Source: Artemisia argyi (Eukaryota; Streptophyta; Magnoliopsida; Asterales; Asteraceae). Taken from it: 64,000 bases of DNA. The stretch is taken from positions 118,881,228-118,945,227 of the forward strand of contig CM060693.1 of NCBI GenBank assembly GCA_030686995.1. Direction: 5' to 3'. Positions 13,201 to 25,432 of this stretch are shown here, one piece after another; within the stretch, counting starts at the first letter, position 1; each line of letters opens with the position of its first letter. A model generated the notes under the pieces. That model was not told where the DNA came from, did no database searches, and was given only the letters and a program-made list of their open reading frames with translations. Position numbers and translations under genes: made by a program.

Positions 13201-14229
13201 ATAATCTGAACCCTTGGATGTCTGAATTGCTCTAATCCTTTGCCACGTGTTTTTGGCGCCAAAATTGTTTTTGCAAATAGCTTCTGATAACTTGTGTGGA
13301 GGGGGGGGGGGCATTAAATGTGGTTTGGCTTGTTAGGTGGAATTGGGGTGGTTTGGGCGGTGGAAATGGGACAGTGATGGTGGGGGATGGTGATATGATG
13401 GCTGCAAGTTGGGGGGAAAGGGGGTAGGGGTGGTGTTTGACTCGGTTTGACCAAGGGGTCAAAGGTTGACCCCGTTTTATTATAAAAGGGTGTTTGGGAT
13501 GTGTTTATTTTGGGCCTAAAAGAGGGAGTGGGCTTGGGAGGATTATGGATTGGATTGGATTTGGTTTTTAATAGTAATAAGGGTCCGGTTTGGTGTTGAA
13601 TTTCACAAGGACTATATTTGTAATTTTTCCGAAAGTTTAGGGTGTGTTTTGGCAATCTTCAAAATGGTTCACAAGGTCCATTTATGCCAAATTATGAATA
13701 GTTCAAGGACCAAAGTTGATTTTTCCATTTAAATTTCACCAGGGACTAAAACTGCCAAACTTTGAAACTTCAGGGACTTGTTGTGTAATTTCACCAAACT
13801 TTTCCACCAAGGACCAATCCTGCCATATATGATTAGAACAAGGACAAAATTTGTTTTTCTCAAAGTTTTAAATATCCCAGGGACCATTTTTGACAATTTT
13901 CCAAACTTCAGGGACTAAACTTGACATTTTGTGAAACTTTGCACCAAAGGACTATTTGTGTAACTTTTTGATTTAAAAGGACCTTTGGTGACTTTTTCAA
14001 GTTTTTAGAACAACCAGGGACTAGATTTGACAACTTTTGAAAGATGAGGGACTGAAACTGCCAATTTTAAAAACTTTGTACGTTTTTCATCTGTTTTGAT
14101 TGTTTTGCATTTGAAACATGTAAAACATATTCCTGGGATATTTTCACTATTTTGATTCAATATTGAGTGTTTTTAGATGTTTTGGCAGCTCAGAAAAGGT
14201 AAAAATTATGAGTATTTACACACTCATCA
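10210..14229 (-). repeat. 3' LTR of the Athila element
   Basis: 4020 bp and AT-rich, with a minus-strand TATA box (CTATAAAAGG, plus 13149-13158). A degenerate tandem array of GGGACTA phrases fills about 13595-14085, near the U3 start. The first bases on the minus strand form a hairpin, TGATGAGT with an imperfect partner in this copy. The stretch 10560-11460 is nearly pure AT-rich filler. No coding potential is credible. Confidence 0.93.
13149..13158 (-). promoter_or_regulatory. TATA box in the Athila 3' LTR
   Basis: The minus strand reads CTATAAAAGG; the identical site occurs in the other LTR at 24488-24497. It lies about 1.07 kb into the LTR, after the GGGAC array. Confidence 0.6.
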
Positions 14230-14243
14230 ATCCCCCACACTAA
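14230..14243 (-). other. Polypurine tract of the Athila element
   Basis: The minus strand reads TTAGTGTGGGGGAT immediately before the LTR start TGATGAGTG. Two further copies of AGTGTGGGGG occur at about 14787-14803 and 14994-15006. Confidence 0.8.
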
Positions 14244-14300
14244 AACATTGCTAGTCCCTAGCAATCGTTTGAGAAAAACTTGATGGATTTGAAAATCTCT

Positions 14301-14700
14301 TTACCAAAAGCCATCACTTCTGGAGTAGCCAGGTGTAAGAACTGTGGCACACCTGATAACCGTGTGATTTTGAGCAAACCACCAGTTGTCAACGGATTTG
14401 ATTAGTCTTTACCAAAAGCTGTTTGCTTCTGGACTAGCCAACTCTTGATGGACTAAGTCAACATCTTGGTGAGCTGATTACCAATTATGGATTTTCCACG
14501 GCCTTTACCACAAGCCATAATCTTGTGGGCTAGCCAACTCATTCGCTTTATAGGATATGGCGAGTTGATTTACCATACAATTTTTGGCAAATTGCAAGCC
14601 ATCAACAGGTTTGAGATGTCTTTACCAAGAGCCGTTTGCTCCTGGACTAGCCAATCCATTTGTCATTTAGACTTGGCGGATTGATTACCATAAAAATTTT
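14301..14700 (-). repeat. Four imperfect tandem repeats of about 100-117 bp in the Athila 3' UTR
   Basis: On the plus strand the units begin with TTACCA(A/C)AAGCC-like phrases at 14301, 14409, 14505 and 14622. Each continues with a 'ctggactagcca' phrase and often a gagttgattacca-like tail. They lie between the pol stop (15109) and the polypurine tract, where Gypsy elements often carry variable tandem repeats. The rest of 14244-15108 holds two extra purine-tract copies and no gene. Confidence 0.75.
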
Positions 14701-15108
14701 GAAATAAAGTGAAACATTTTTGAAAAATTTTAGGCCTAAAATGGGGGTACTTAGAAAGTATTTTTCTGATAAAATTTGCAACAATTCCCCCCCCCCCCCA
14801 CACTAGAATTGAATATTGTCCTCAATATTCAAAGTCCCGGCTATTATGCCAAATCTCTGAACGGAAAAAGCTAATATTCATAGCTAATTGTGGAAATATC
14901 GATTTTAGTTTTCACTTTATTTATTTATACATATAAACATTTTTTTTGAGGAAACTTATATACATATTTACTTTTCAAAAGGTGGGGGACGGCCACTCCC
15001 CCACACTAGAGTGGTAGAAAGTAGAAAGAAGTCAGAAATACGGGTGAAAACCCATATATTTTGCTAATTTTTGTTCACCGAGTCACTAGCTTGACTCGAT
15101 CCCCGAAT

Positions 15109-16395
15109 TCATTGGTCCATGGGGAAAGTTTGGAGATCTGGGACAACCATGGGTGGTATGTCCTCTCCAAAATAATGTTTCAAACGATGACCATTCACTT
15201 TGAAGTTGGGACCTTCGGGTTGAGATAACTCAACAGTCCCGTATGGATATACTTTAGCAACAGTGAATGGTCCAGTCCATCGGGTTTTTAATTTCCCCGA
15301 GAAGATCTTTAATCTTGAGTTGAAAAGAAGGACTCTGTCACCGACGTTGAAAACGCGGTTCTTAATCTTAGAGTCGTGAATCTTCTTTGTCTTTTCTTTG
15401 TAGATTAAAGAGTTCTCGTAGGCTTGAGCACGGAGTTCGTTTAATTCATTGAGTTGAACCATACGGTGATCACCCGCTTTATGAAGATCATAGTTTGCAT
15501 GTTTCAAGGCCCAGTAGGCTTTGTGCTCGAGCTCGATCGGTAAATGACACGCCTTCCCGTATACAAGCTTGTAGGGAGTACACCCGATGGGTGTTTTGTA
15601 AGCTGTACGGAAGGCCCAGAGTGCATCATTTAGTTTATCTGACCAGGAAGCACGGTTTTCACCTACGGTCTTCTCAAGAATCCGTTTAATACCACGGTTT
15701 GAAACCTCCACCAGGCCACTTGTTTGTGGGTGATACGCGGTAGAAAGACGATGAGTGACACCGTACTTAAGCATGACTTTTGCGAATTGATCATTGCAAA
15801 AGTGAGTACCGCGATCACTAATGATGGCACGTGGAGTTCCAAAACGAGCAAAGAGGGATTTCAAGAATTTCACAACACCTCGGGCATCGTTGGTGGGTAA
15901 GGCCTTAGCCTCAACCCATTTTGACAAGTAGTCAATAGCCACGAGAATATATTTGTTTCCACGAGAAGATGGGAATGGCCTCATAAAATCTATGCCCCAG
16001 ATGTCAAAGATTTCACAAACTTGAATGGCATTTTGTGGCATTTCGTTCTTTTGTGAAATATTCCCGTGATGCTGACAAGCATCACAAGCTTTGACTAACT
16101 CGTAGGCATCCTTATAGATCGTGGGCCAATAGAAACCGGAATCAAACACCTTTTTGGCGGTGTAGTTGGGACTATGGTGGCCCCCGGTGGGTCCAGCATG
16201 GCAAGCCTTGAGAATATCAGCGGCTTCCTGTCCGTATACACATCGCCTGATGACTTGATCGGCACAGATTTTGAAGAGATAGGGGTCGTCCCAGAAGTAA
16301 TGTTTAACGTCTTTGAAGAATTTGTTCTTCTGTTGGGACGTCATCCCCTTCACGATGAAGTTACCCGCATGGTAATTTGCAAAGTCGAAAACCAT
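15109..16395 (-). pseudogene. pol: Athila integrase (C-terminal part of pol)
   Basis: 428 codons. It holds the zinc-binding HHCC region ([14 protein letters not shown] ... CDACQHH), the catalytic core with Asp in GIDFMRPF, Asp in IISDRGTHF and Glu in [14 protein letters not shown], and the basic C-terminal domain ([13 protein letters not shown] ... GHRLKHYFG). Integrase inserts the cDNA into the genome. The frame differs from the upstream reverse transcriptase frame; the shift lies near 16380-16390, at the Trp-Phe that should lead into [10 protein letters not shown]. The integrase itself shows no internal stop. The ATG at 16395 is only a frame opening, since the protein is normally cut from a polyprotein. 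Confidence 0.88.
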
Positions 16396-19136
16396 GGGGT
16401 AGTGGAGTCACCACGAAAAGCAACCGCATTGAGTGTCTCGAGAGGAAATGTTTCATTTATTTCCTGTTTCTCGGACACATCCTGGTGAGGGTTTTCTAAT
16501 CGTGAGAGGTGATCAGCAGCAAGGTTCTCGGCTCCTTTTTTATCACGGATAATGACATCAAATTCTTGGAGGAGGAGAACCAAACGGAGAAGCCTCGGCT
16601 TTGCATCTTGCTTTGCAAATAGGTACTTCAAAGCCGAGTGATCCGTATACACTATGCATTTGGTCAGTATTAAGTATGGCCGGAATTTTTCAAAGGCATA
16701 CACCACAGCTAGCAGTTCTTTTTTGGTGGTGGTGTAATGACTCTGAGCCTCGGTCATAGTTTTGCTTGCGTAGTGTATAGGCTGAAAGTATTTTGCTTTA
16801 CGTTGCCCCAAGACCGCACCTATGGCAAAATCACTAGCATCGCACATAAGCTCAAAAGGTAGGTCCCAATCGGGGGCAACAAGAATCGGTGCCTCGGTAA
16901 GCTTTTTCTTTAATGTTTCAAAAGCTTCGATGCACTCAGGAGAGAAGATGAAAGGAGCATCCTTCTCGAGGAGATGGGTCATAGGCCGGGCAATCTTAGA
17001 GAAATCTTGGATAAACCTACGGTAGAATCCGGCATGACCCAAAAAGCTCCTAACACCTTTAACGGTGGTGGGATGAGGTAATTTAGCGATGACATCAATT
17101 TTGGCTTTGTCAACCTCAATCCCGTTCTTTGAAATTTTATGGCCGAGGACAATGCCCTCCTTAACCATAAAGTGGCTCTTCTCCCATTTGAGACTTAAAT
17201 TCGTTTCTTTGCAACGTTTAAGCATCTGTTCCAAGTGGGAGAGACAAGACTGGAATGAATCCCCGATGACTGAAAAGTCATCCATAAATACCTCCATAGT
17301 TTTCCCGATCATGTCGGAAAAGATATACATCATGCACCTCTGGAACGTGCCTGGTGCATTACATAAGCCGAAAGGCATTCGTCTGTAAGCAAAAGTTCCG
17401 TAGGGGCATGTGAAGGTAGTCTTCTCTTGATCCTGTGCATCAATGGGGATTTGGAAGTAACCCGAGAAGCCATCGAGGAAGCAGTAGTATTCATTCCCCA
17501 CAAGTCTTTCGAGCATTTGGTCCATAAAAGGGAGAGGAAAATGGTCTTTACGGGTGGCTTCATTCAACTTTCGATAGTCAATACATACTCGCCAACCCGT
17601 GACCAAACGAGTCGGAATCAACTCGTTTTCCTCGTTGGTGACAACGGTGATGCCACCCTTTTTAGGAACACAATGAATTGGGCTAACCCAAGGATTGTCA
17701 GATATAGGGTAAATCAATCCCGCATCAAGAAGCTTTAGAACCTCTTGTTTGATAACTTCGTGGATTTTGGGATTTACCCTTCTCTGTTGTTGCACTGCTG
17801 GCTTAAAGTCATCCTCCATTAAGATTTTGTGTGTACAAAAGCTCGGGCTTATGCCCTTAATGTCGGAGAGTTTCCAAGCAATTGCTTGCTTGTGTGACTT
17901 AAGAACCTTTATGAGTGCAGCCTTTTCCTCATCTTTTAAGTCTTTGGCAATAATGACGGGTAATTTATTATCACCCTCCAGAAATGCATATTCTAGATGA
18001 GGAGGCAAGTCCTTGAGCTCAACCTCGGGAAAGTCTTCAGTTATTTCAACATTTTTTACTTCCGCTTTATGAAGTATTTTTGGAGACGGAGAGGGTGAAG
18101 GATCGTCATTTAACAATCTTTCAAGAAGAAGAATGTCCCCCTCCGGGTCAAGATAGTTTTCATCAACCCCGTGAGGGATTGAACTATCCTGAGCAAGAAA
18201 AGCCTCGACCTCTTCCAGAAGGAAGTCACTTCCCTCAAACGGAGTGAGGGAATGGGAAGAGTCAGATATGATGGGATCAGTAGAAAGAGTGGTACTGCTA
18301 CTTGCTGAGAAACCAAGGACTTCTTGAGAATACTCCTCTGACGCAACATCGATGATGTCAATTCGGTTAACCGTTTCAACGTCATAGTTGGAGGAGTATC
18401 GTGAAGTCTGATCAAGAATGAATGTGATGGCTTCACCACCAACACGTAGAGTGATTTCTTCTTCGAATACATCGATTAGAGCACGACCCGTTCTTAAGAA
18501 TCCTCTCCCGAGAATGAGAGGAACTCTTGGGTCAGCATCGAAATCAACAATCACGAAATCTGCCGGAAAATGGAACTTTCCTACTTTCACGAAGATATCT
18601 TCGGCAATGCCGAGAGGACGAGATATAGTACGGTCTGCAAGCTCGAGAGTCATGCAGGTGGGAGTGAGAGCAGGAAGAGAGAGTATTTTCTAGACTGAGT
18701 AAGGCATAAGGTTAATGCTTGCACCAAGATCGGCCAAGGCAAAGCATTCAACCATCCTCGGGAAAATACAAGGAATGAGAAATTTTCCGGGATCTCCAAG
18801 CTTTTCGGGAAGTTTTTTCAAGAGCACTGCTGAGCAATGCTCGTTAAGTGGAGTTTTTGCCATCTCGCAGAGTTTTTCTTTGTTGCTTATCAGATTTTTG
18901 ATTGTTGAGGCAAATTTAGGCATGAGAAGAAGAGCATCCGCGAAGCTAATATCGAAATGTAATTCTTGGAAAATTTGATAAAATTTTTCCATCTGATGAT
19001 TAGCTCTTTCACGGTTCTTTTGATCATTCAAACGTGAAGGATATGGAATTGAAGGCTTAGGATCGTTCTTTGGAATTTTATCAGAACTTACAGGAGGATC
19101 AAATACAACTTTCGACTTACGAGTCGGGACTGGGAC
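16386..19136 (-). pseudogene. pol: Athila protease, reverse transcriptase and RNase H
   Basis: One frame from gag onward. The protease is near 18750-18380, with active-site motif ADLGASINLMP and flap-end motif LILGRGFLRTGRALID. The reverse transcriptase follows (SPIHCVPKKGG, YRRMPFGLCNAPGTFQ, FMDD active site intact), then RNase H (MCDASDFAIGAVLG ... YTDHSALKYLF). A stop at 18687-18689, just after the protease active site, and one at 19137-19139 separate it from gag; a frameshift near 16385 separates it from integrase. These enzymes mature gag and copy RNA to DNA in the particle. Apart from these lesions the domains look well preserved, so the element decayed only recently. Confidence 0.88.
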
Positions 19137-19139
19137 AAC

Positions 19140-20897
19140 TTAAGGGTGGACGTTGTTGGTACCTCCGTTATTAGTAGGAAGTACCGTGTCCGTAGTAACC
19201 TCAGGTTCACGTTCCACTACCTTAGTAGGAGGAGAAGAAGAGGTAGAGGGAATCGAGGGTCCATTGTATGATACCCCACTTCGGGTAGTGATCGCTTTGA
19301 CATCGCCCCTCGGGTTAGCGATCGTGTTGCTCGGTAGTGTACTCGGGCCCGAGGGTCGATCATTTAAAGATTTCTGAAGCTCAGAGATCTTGCTGACCAG
19401 TAACCGATTCGTTTCCTCTTGTGCTTTCATGAATTGTTTTAGCACTTCATCGGAGGAAGACGAGGGTTGAACAACGTTTTGATTTTGGATAGGAAAATTT
19501 TGAACACGGTTGTTTTGAAAATTTCCTTGGTTTTGGTTGTTGTTACCCTGAAAGTTGTTTCTCTGATTGAAATTACCCTGATTGTAATTCCCTTGAACTT
19601 GGTTTCTTTGAAAATTTCCTTGAAAACCTTGATTTTGATTGCCATTTTGAAAATTGTTTGGATTAAACTGGCCTTGATTTTGATTCGGGTTTTGGAAATT
19701 TGGGTTTTGACCTTGGTTAAAATCTCCTCGATTCTGATTCGAGTTACGGTTTTGATTTTGGTTAAAACCGGGAGGTCTGAGAAAATTGTTGAAACGATAG
19801 CTTAAGAGATTACGGTCCCCTTGTGGTTGGTAAGAATTACCCCCCATGTTGTAGGAACCGTGAGCAGCATAAACGTTCTCTTGAGGAAAACTAGCAGTAG
19901 CTGGACACTCGGAATAAAGATGTGGACCCCCACAAGTTTCACAACTTCGGGCCACGGCTTTCACTTGGTGATTTTGAACCTGATTTTGCATCGTTTGGTT
20001 CATTCTCAACACAGCCGTAGAAATATCATCCATCTTTTTAGTAAGAGCAATTATTTCAGGAGATGATGATGAAGGAATAACTGATTTACATGACTCATCC
20101 CTCTCCGCAGAGGAATCCCCAAAGTTATGGTGGGCAGTCATGTTCTCAATCAAGTCATAGCACTCTTCGGGACGCCTTTTCATAAAGGTCCCACCAGCAG
20201 CAGCATTGAGAATATCCCGGTGCCTCAATGTCAGACCATTATAGAAGGTATCTATGATGGTAACTTGTAACATATTGTGGTTTGGGCACCGATCAATAGC
20301 TAGCTTATAACGTTCCCAAGCCTCAAAGAGAGACTCATCGGGACGTTACCGGAAGTTGCTGATATCATTTCGTAACTTGGTAACCATGGAAGGTGGAAAA
20401 TATTTTGCTAAAAACTTGGTTACCATTTCATCAAAGGTACGAATAGAATTCTTTGGGAGTCGGTCAAACCATGCAGTGGCATGATGAGTGAGAGAATAGG
20501 GGAAGAGATACAGCCGGAGGGCATCATCGGTAAGACCATACTGTTTCATGCTTTGGGTGACGGTAAGGTATTTATCAAGATGCTTGTTAGCATCGTCACC
20601 CGGTAATCCGTGAAATTGACACGAATTTTGGACTTGTTGGATCATGTGATGCTTGAGGCCAAAGTCCGTAGCCCCAATAGTGAGTGGTGCAATAGGTCCG
20701 CCCCTCCCTTGCATGGTAGGCTGGCACAACTCCTCCATCGTTCGAAGATCAGGAGCTGGCTCATCCCTGGGAGGGTCAGGAGGTGGTAGTGGTGGTGGTG
20801 GCACATCTGCCATTTCGGTTTTTGGTTCTTCAATAACAGTACGTAGCTCGGGTACGTTTTTCTGTTTTTTATTCTTTGTTTGTGACCGAGTGCGCAT
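19140..20897 (-). pseudogene. gag: Athila gag
   Basis: Starts at ATG 20897 (MRTRSQTKNKKQK), about 620 bases after the primer site. It carries a proline-rich N-terminus, the retrotransposon gag core (HATAWFDRLPKNSIRTFDEM ... KYFPPS), a stop at 20343-20345, then [14 protein letters not shown], a [13 protein letters not shown] knuckle, and a stretch of over 100 residues very rich in Asn, Gln and Gly. It ends at a stop at 19137-19139. The leader 20898-21514 holds no gene. The Asn/Gln-rich tail is low complexity and gives spurious frames on other strands. Confidence 0.88.
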
Positions 20898-21514
20898 GCA
20901 CTAAAAACAATTTTTCTACACAAGATCGAGGCAAAACCACAGTGAACTTAAACCAATAATCACAAGTGAATGGCTTCTTTGAAAAATGTACACCACTCAC
21001 AGGGATACAAAGGCAAGTTTTTATCTTAAGTTTGGGAACTTATTATGTCCACACCCCCAGTTGGTAGGTGTTCAGCCTTGGTTTGCGGTGGTAAGATTTT
21101 ATGTATTTATTAACAGAAAAATTTGTCTTTAGGCTTATGGGTGTGTATGCAGAAAACCTTGGGAATTATTTTTGGAACTGATTCATTAACCGAAATCGTT
21201 CTTTTTAAGATTACTCGCAGGCTGGCGGGAGGAAGTAAATAGGTTTCCTCTTCAGTTCGCAATTTAATGTCAGAACTTACCTTAAACCAACTGTTTCAGG
21301 TTGTAATCTTAAAGAAAACGAAGTAATTTAACTTCACAGTTTGTTTTGTTGTTTTTGATTTTTTAGTGTTGTTAACACTTCAGGAAAAGTGTTAATGAAC
21401 TTTTTTGATATGATTATATTTTTTTACAAAAACTTTTTAAAATTGTGTGAAATTTGTACAGGGAGGGTTTTGAAAACCACTAAACTTAAAACGATTTTAA
21501 AACACGCAACAACC

Positions 21515-21532
21515 TCCCCGGCAGCGGCGCCA
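21515..21532 (-). other. Primer binding site, Asp-tRNA type (Athila)
   Basis: The minus strand reads TGGCGCCGCTGCCGGGGA, five bases after the 5' LTR. It is the characteristic Athila primer site. The same string occurs in NA-1 at 38426, linking that element to the Athila lineage. Confidence 0.9.
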
Positions 21533-21537
21533 AATTT

Positions 21538-24500
21538 TGATTGATGCTAAACAGTCAACTTAAATTGACCAAGTAAATGGTCAACAAAGTCAAACTACCT
21601 AGACCAATACTTCGGTGATAGTATAGTGTGTCCCCGGGTCGTTATGTCCCAGCGAGATTGCAATGGTGTTTTTGGAAAACGTTTATGGGAATGAGTGGCA
21701 CTGAGGACAGTAGCCAAGATAATTGGGAATTGATTTTGCTACTGATATTTTGGTATTTGTACAATGAGATAATATTCACAAATAACAGATATACAGATAT
21801 ATGCACAAATTCACAATTAAGGATCAGGTAACATACCGAAAAGTGGGTTTTGGTAAATTACAAACTACAGGGGGTGCAAGTGAACTTTTGAAAACTTAAA
21901 ATTAAAAGAAAAGTTAAAATGAAAATGAAATTATAAAAATGATTATTTTAATATTTAAATATTATTTAATTAATTATACTAATTAAAATGTAATTTAAAC
22001 CTAATTTAAATTAACTAAAAATTATAAAGATTACAAATTAAACTGAAAACTAGCAAAACTAATTTCTAAACTTAAAAACTTGAAGAAAGTATAAAAAATA
22101 AAAATAAATATTTTTGTCTTTTTATGAGTTTTTTATTAATTAAAAACTATTTATATTAATTAAACTAATTAAACTATTTAAAATTACTAATAATACTAAA
22201 TTAACTTAGAAAATTATGGAAAAATTTATAAAACTATTTAACCATCACATGAATCCTACAAAATTATAAAAACTTCTAAAAATTATATTTAGGCTATTCC
22301 ACTAATTATTTACCTTTTAATTAACCTAAATCTATTTTAAATAATTAAAATAAGAAAATTGGAAAATGAACAGTAGAAACTAAAATTATATTTTCTAAAA
22401 GTCTTAACTAATTTATAAAACTTAGAAAAATTATAAAAACCTACTGTTGTTAATAAAAATTTAAGAAAACTAATTAATTACTAATATTACCTAGTTAATT
22501 ATTTAAAATATTTTTAAATCTAATAAATAGTAAACTGATTAGGAAAAATCTAAGAAAATTATTTTAAATACTTAAAGGTACTAGGAAATTAAGAAAATTA
22601 TAAAAATGGAAAAGTGCTTATAAATAAGCTGAAATGAAAAATGAAAAAAAATAGATTCTATTAAATAGAAGCTATCACTATTTTTATGTTTGGTTTTTTG
22701 GAGTTTTTCTTTTTGATAGCTAAATATAAGATGAAAATAGGAAACTTTTGTGAAACAACTTTTCTTTTAGCTTAAAAATAAGCTGTGTGCACCCCCTTAT
22801 CCAAAACAGTTTGACTTTCTTTGACTGAGTAGGCAAATAAGCTCAAATGAGTATATGTGGAGTCCACTAATGTTAATTAAGGTACAAATAAGTTACTTGG
22901 ACTTAAATAAGCTAAAAACAACAAGCTATGACCACTGATAAGCTAATAAGAAACAAAATAAGCACTTGATTCTTTGAGCTAAACTCAGAAATGGGACAAT
23001 CTTAAGCAATGAATCTAGGTGGGGTCCACTGGTTCCTAGGTCAAACTATTGGTCAAGGCTTGTAGCCTAGTAGGAGGGGGTTTGGGAAAACCCAAGTTGG
23101 ATCATTGGGTCCCACTGATGTGGCCTACAACAGCCACCAAAGGTGGTGGTGTTGTGGTGATATGCTGATGCAGGGGAGATGTTCTTCCCTGCAGGTGTAT
23201 TTGGAGGTGTGTGGAGCCCACACAAAAAAATCACAAAAATAAAGTGATTGTGGGATCTTATAGATGAGCTGAGCTATTACAAGTCTTAAAAAGCACAAGG
23301 TCTAGATCCTTACCCTAAAATCACAAATATTCTTCCCATTTTGGCAAAATCTGACAATTGCAAATTTGACTTTTTATCTTTTGATGAAGAGTTGACTTTG
23401 GTGAACTTTGGTGCTAATTTACTTACTGATTAAGTGATGTTAAGCTAAAAAGTGGTGAAAATAAGCTAGGTAATCAACTTTCAAATCAATATGAAGATTA
23501 TGGAACCAAAACTTGAAACAGGTTAACAAGTGAGATGCAAATCAAGTTGATTTTGACTTCTGGTGAAACAAGACTTGGTTTTATGATTATTCTGATCTAG
23601 TTGTGACCTAAATGACTTGCATGAACCAGAAATGACAACACTAATGTACCACAATACCTTGGATCACTCAAAACCAAACACCCCTTAAAGATAGTCTGTT
23701 TTGTGTTTTCAAATCAAATGGGTGCTAGGGCCTAAGAATATGATCCACAACTACTTATTATGATCAGTTAAACTTATTTAAGCACTTAGAAACAGATAGC
23801 AACTACAAATGCACAAGATTACCACTTAAACTAGTTTGACTGTGAAAACTAGGATTTTAAGTAACTGTAAATTCTAATGAACAAGTTATTTATATTAAGC
23901 TATAAATTACCTAAACAACACAAAATAAGCACAAACAAATCAAATAAGCAATGATACAAGCTTAGCTGCAGTAGAGAAACAGAAATGAGATTGAGAGCTT
24001 ACAAAGTGCTTTCCTGCTTAAGCCAATGAACCAAGAACCAAGACCAAACCTATAGGCTCTCCACAGAACCACTAACCCATGGCCATCCACAATCTACCAT
24101 GCTCCAGCTTTCAATCACCATTAAACCTGCAAGTTGACTTTTGTTGACTATTTTTGGATTTTTGATTTTCTTTGTCTAAGCAGTATTTTAAGGGTTTCTA
24201 AAAGCTTTCTTAAGCTTTCTTGGAACCTAAATGAGCTTAAGAGTCGATAACACAAACATAAACAATAACAAAATATGATCTAAGATTTTGACATAAAAAA
24301 GAAAAACTGCATAAACAATAAGAGTTAAGGAAACTTGATTTTATTACTTGAAAAAGTTAAGATTACAGCTTAATTGACTAACCAAATGCTTAAAAGCTTG
24401 AATAATACACTAGAATTCAAATGCTTAATTATACGACATACAATTTAACTAATTAAGCTACTACTACTTCCTTGCTCCATCCTTTTCCTTTTATAGAGGT

Positions 24501-25427
24501 CTTCTAGGGTTTGTGATACCCTCTGAGTAAATCCCATCAATAATCTGAACCCTTGGATGTCTGAATTGCTCTAATCCTTTGCCACGTGTTTTTTGCGCCA
24601 AAATTGTTTTTGCAAATGGCTTCTGATAACTTGTGTGGAGGGGGGGGGGGGCATTAAATGTGGTTTGGCTTGTTAGGTGAAATTGGGGTGGAGATGGGAC
24701 AGTGATGGTGGGGGATGGTGATATGATGGCTTGGGAGGATTATGGATTGGATTGGATTTGGTTTTTAATAGTAATAAGGGTCCGGTTTGGTGTTGAATTT
24801 CACAAGGACTAAATTTGTAATTTTTCTGAAAGTTTGGGGTATGTTTTGGAAATCTTCCAAATTGTTCACAAGGTCCATTTATGCCAAATGATGAATAGTT
24901 CAAGGACCAAAGTTGATTTTTCCATTTAAATTTCACCAGGGACTATAACTGCCAAACTTTGAAACTTCAGGGACTTGTTGTGTAATTTCACCAAACTTTT
25001 CCACCAAGGACCAATCCTGCCATATATGATTAGAACAAGGACAAAATTTGTTTTTCTCAAAGTTTTAAATATCACAGGGACCATTTTTGACAATTTTCCA
25101 AACTTCAGGGACTAAACTTGACATTTTGTGAAACTTTGCACCAAAGGACTATTTGTGTAACTTTTTGATTTAAAAGGACCATTGGTGACTTTTTCAAGTT
25201 TTTAGAACAACCAGGGACTAGATTTGACAACTTTTGAAAGATGAGGGACTGAAACTGCCAATTTTACAAACTTTGTACGTTTTTCATCTGTTTTTGATTG
25301 TTTTGCATTTGAAACATGTAAAACACATTCCTGGGATATTTTCACTATTTTGATTCAATATTGAGTATTTTTAGATGTTTTGGCAGCTCAGAAAAGGTAA
25401 AAATGATGAGTATTTACACACTCATCA
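21538..25427 (-). repeat. 5' LTR of the Athila element
   Basis: 3890 bp and near-identical to 10210-14229. It lacks roughly 140 bases present there (about 13395-13530), with the break at a short shared ggct, and has a 12-base duplication near 23195. It has a TATA box at 24488-24497 (minus). The U3 start forms a perfect hairpin TGATGAGT/ACTCATCA. The GGGAC array lies at about 24795-25270. It abuts the TSD tggag on its right. Confidence 0.93.
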
Positions 25428-25432
25428 TGGAG

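Larger units (their letters stand above)
10210..25427 (-). mobile_element. Athila-type Gypsy element, full length
   Basis: 15,218 bp with LTRs of 4020 bp (10210-14229) and 3890 bp (21538-25427) and the perfect TSD tggag (10205-10209, 25428-25432). The primer site TGGCGCCGCTGCCGGGGA (minus strand, 21532-21515) is the Asp-tRNA type used by Athila. Gag is at 20897-19140, pol runs to 15109, and no envelope-like frame is visible between pol and the 3' LTR. The LTRs are nearly identical apart from small indels and one deletion of roughly 140 bases in the right copy. It inserted into exon 2 of the Tat antisense gene. Three stops and one frameshift break gag-pol. Confidence 0.93.

Noticed and set aside
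13232..13655. Proline-rich minus-strand frames in the Athila LTR
   Set aside because: They arise from C-rich, low-complexity LTR sequence; the matching part of the other LTR is partly deleted.
18680..18692. Readthrough stop between Athila protease and reverse transcriptase
   Set aside because: The stop falls inside the protease domain just after its active site, not between proteins, so it is a lesion.
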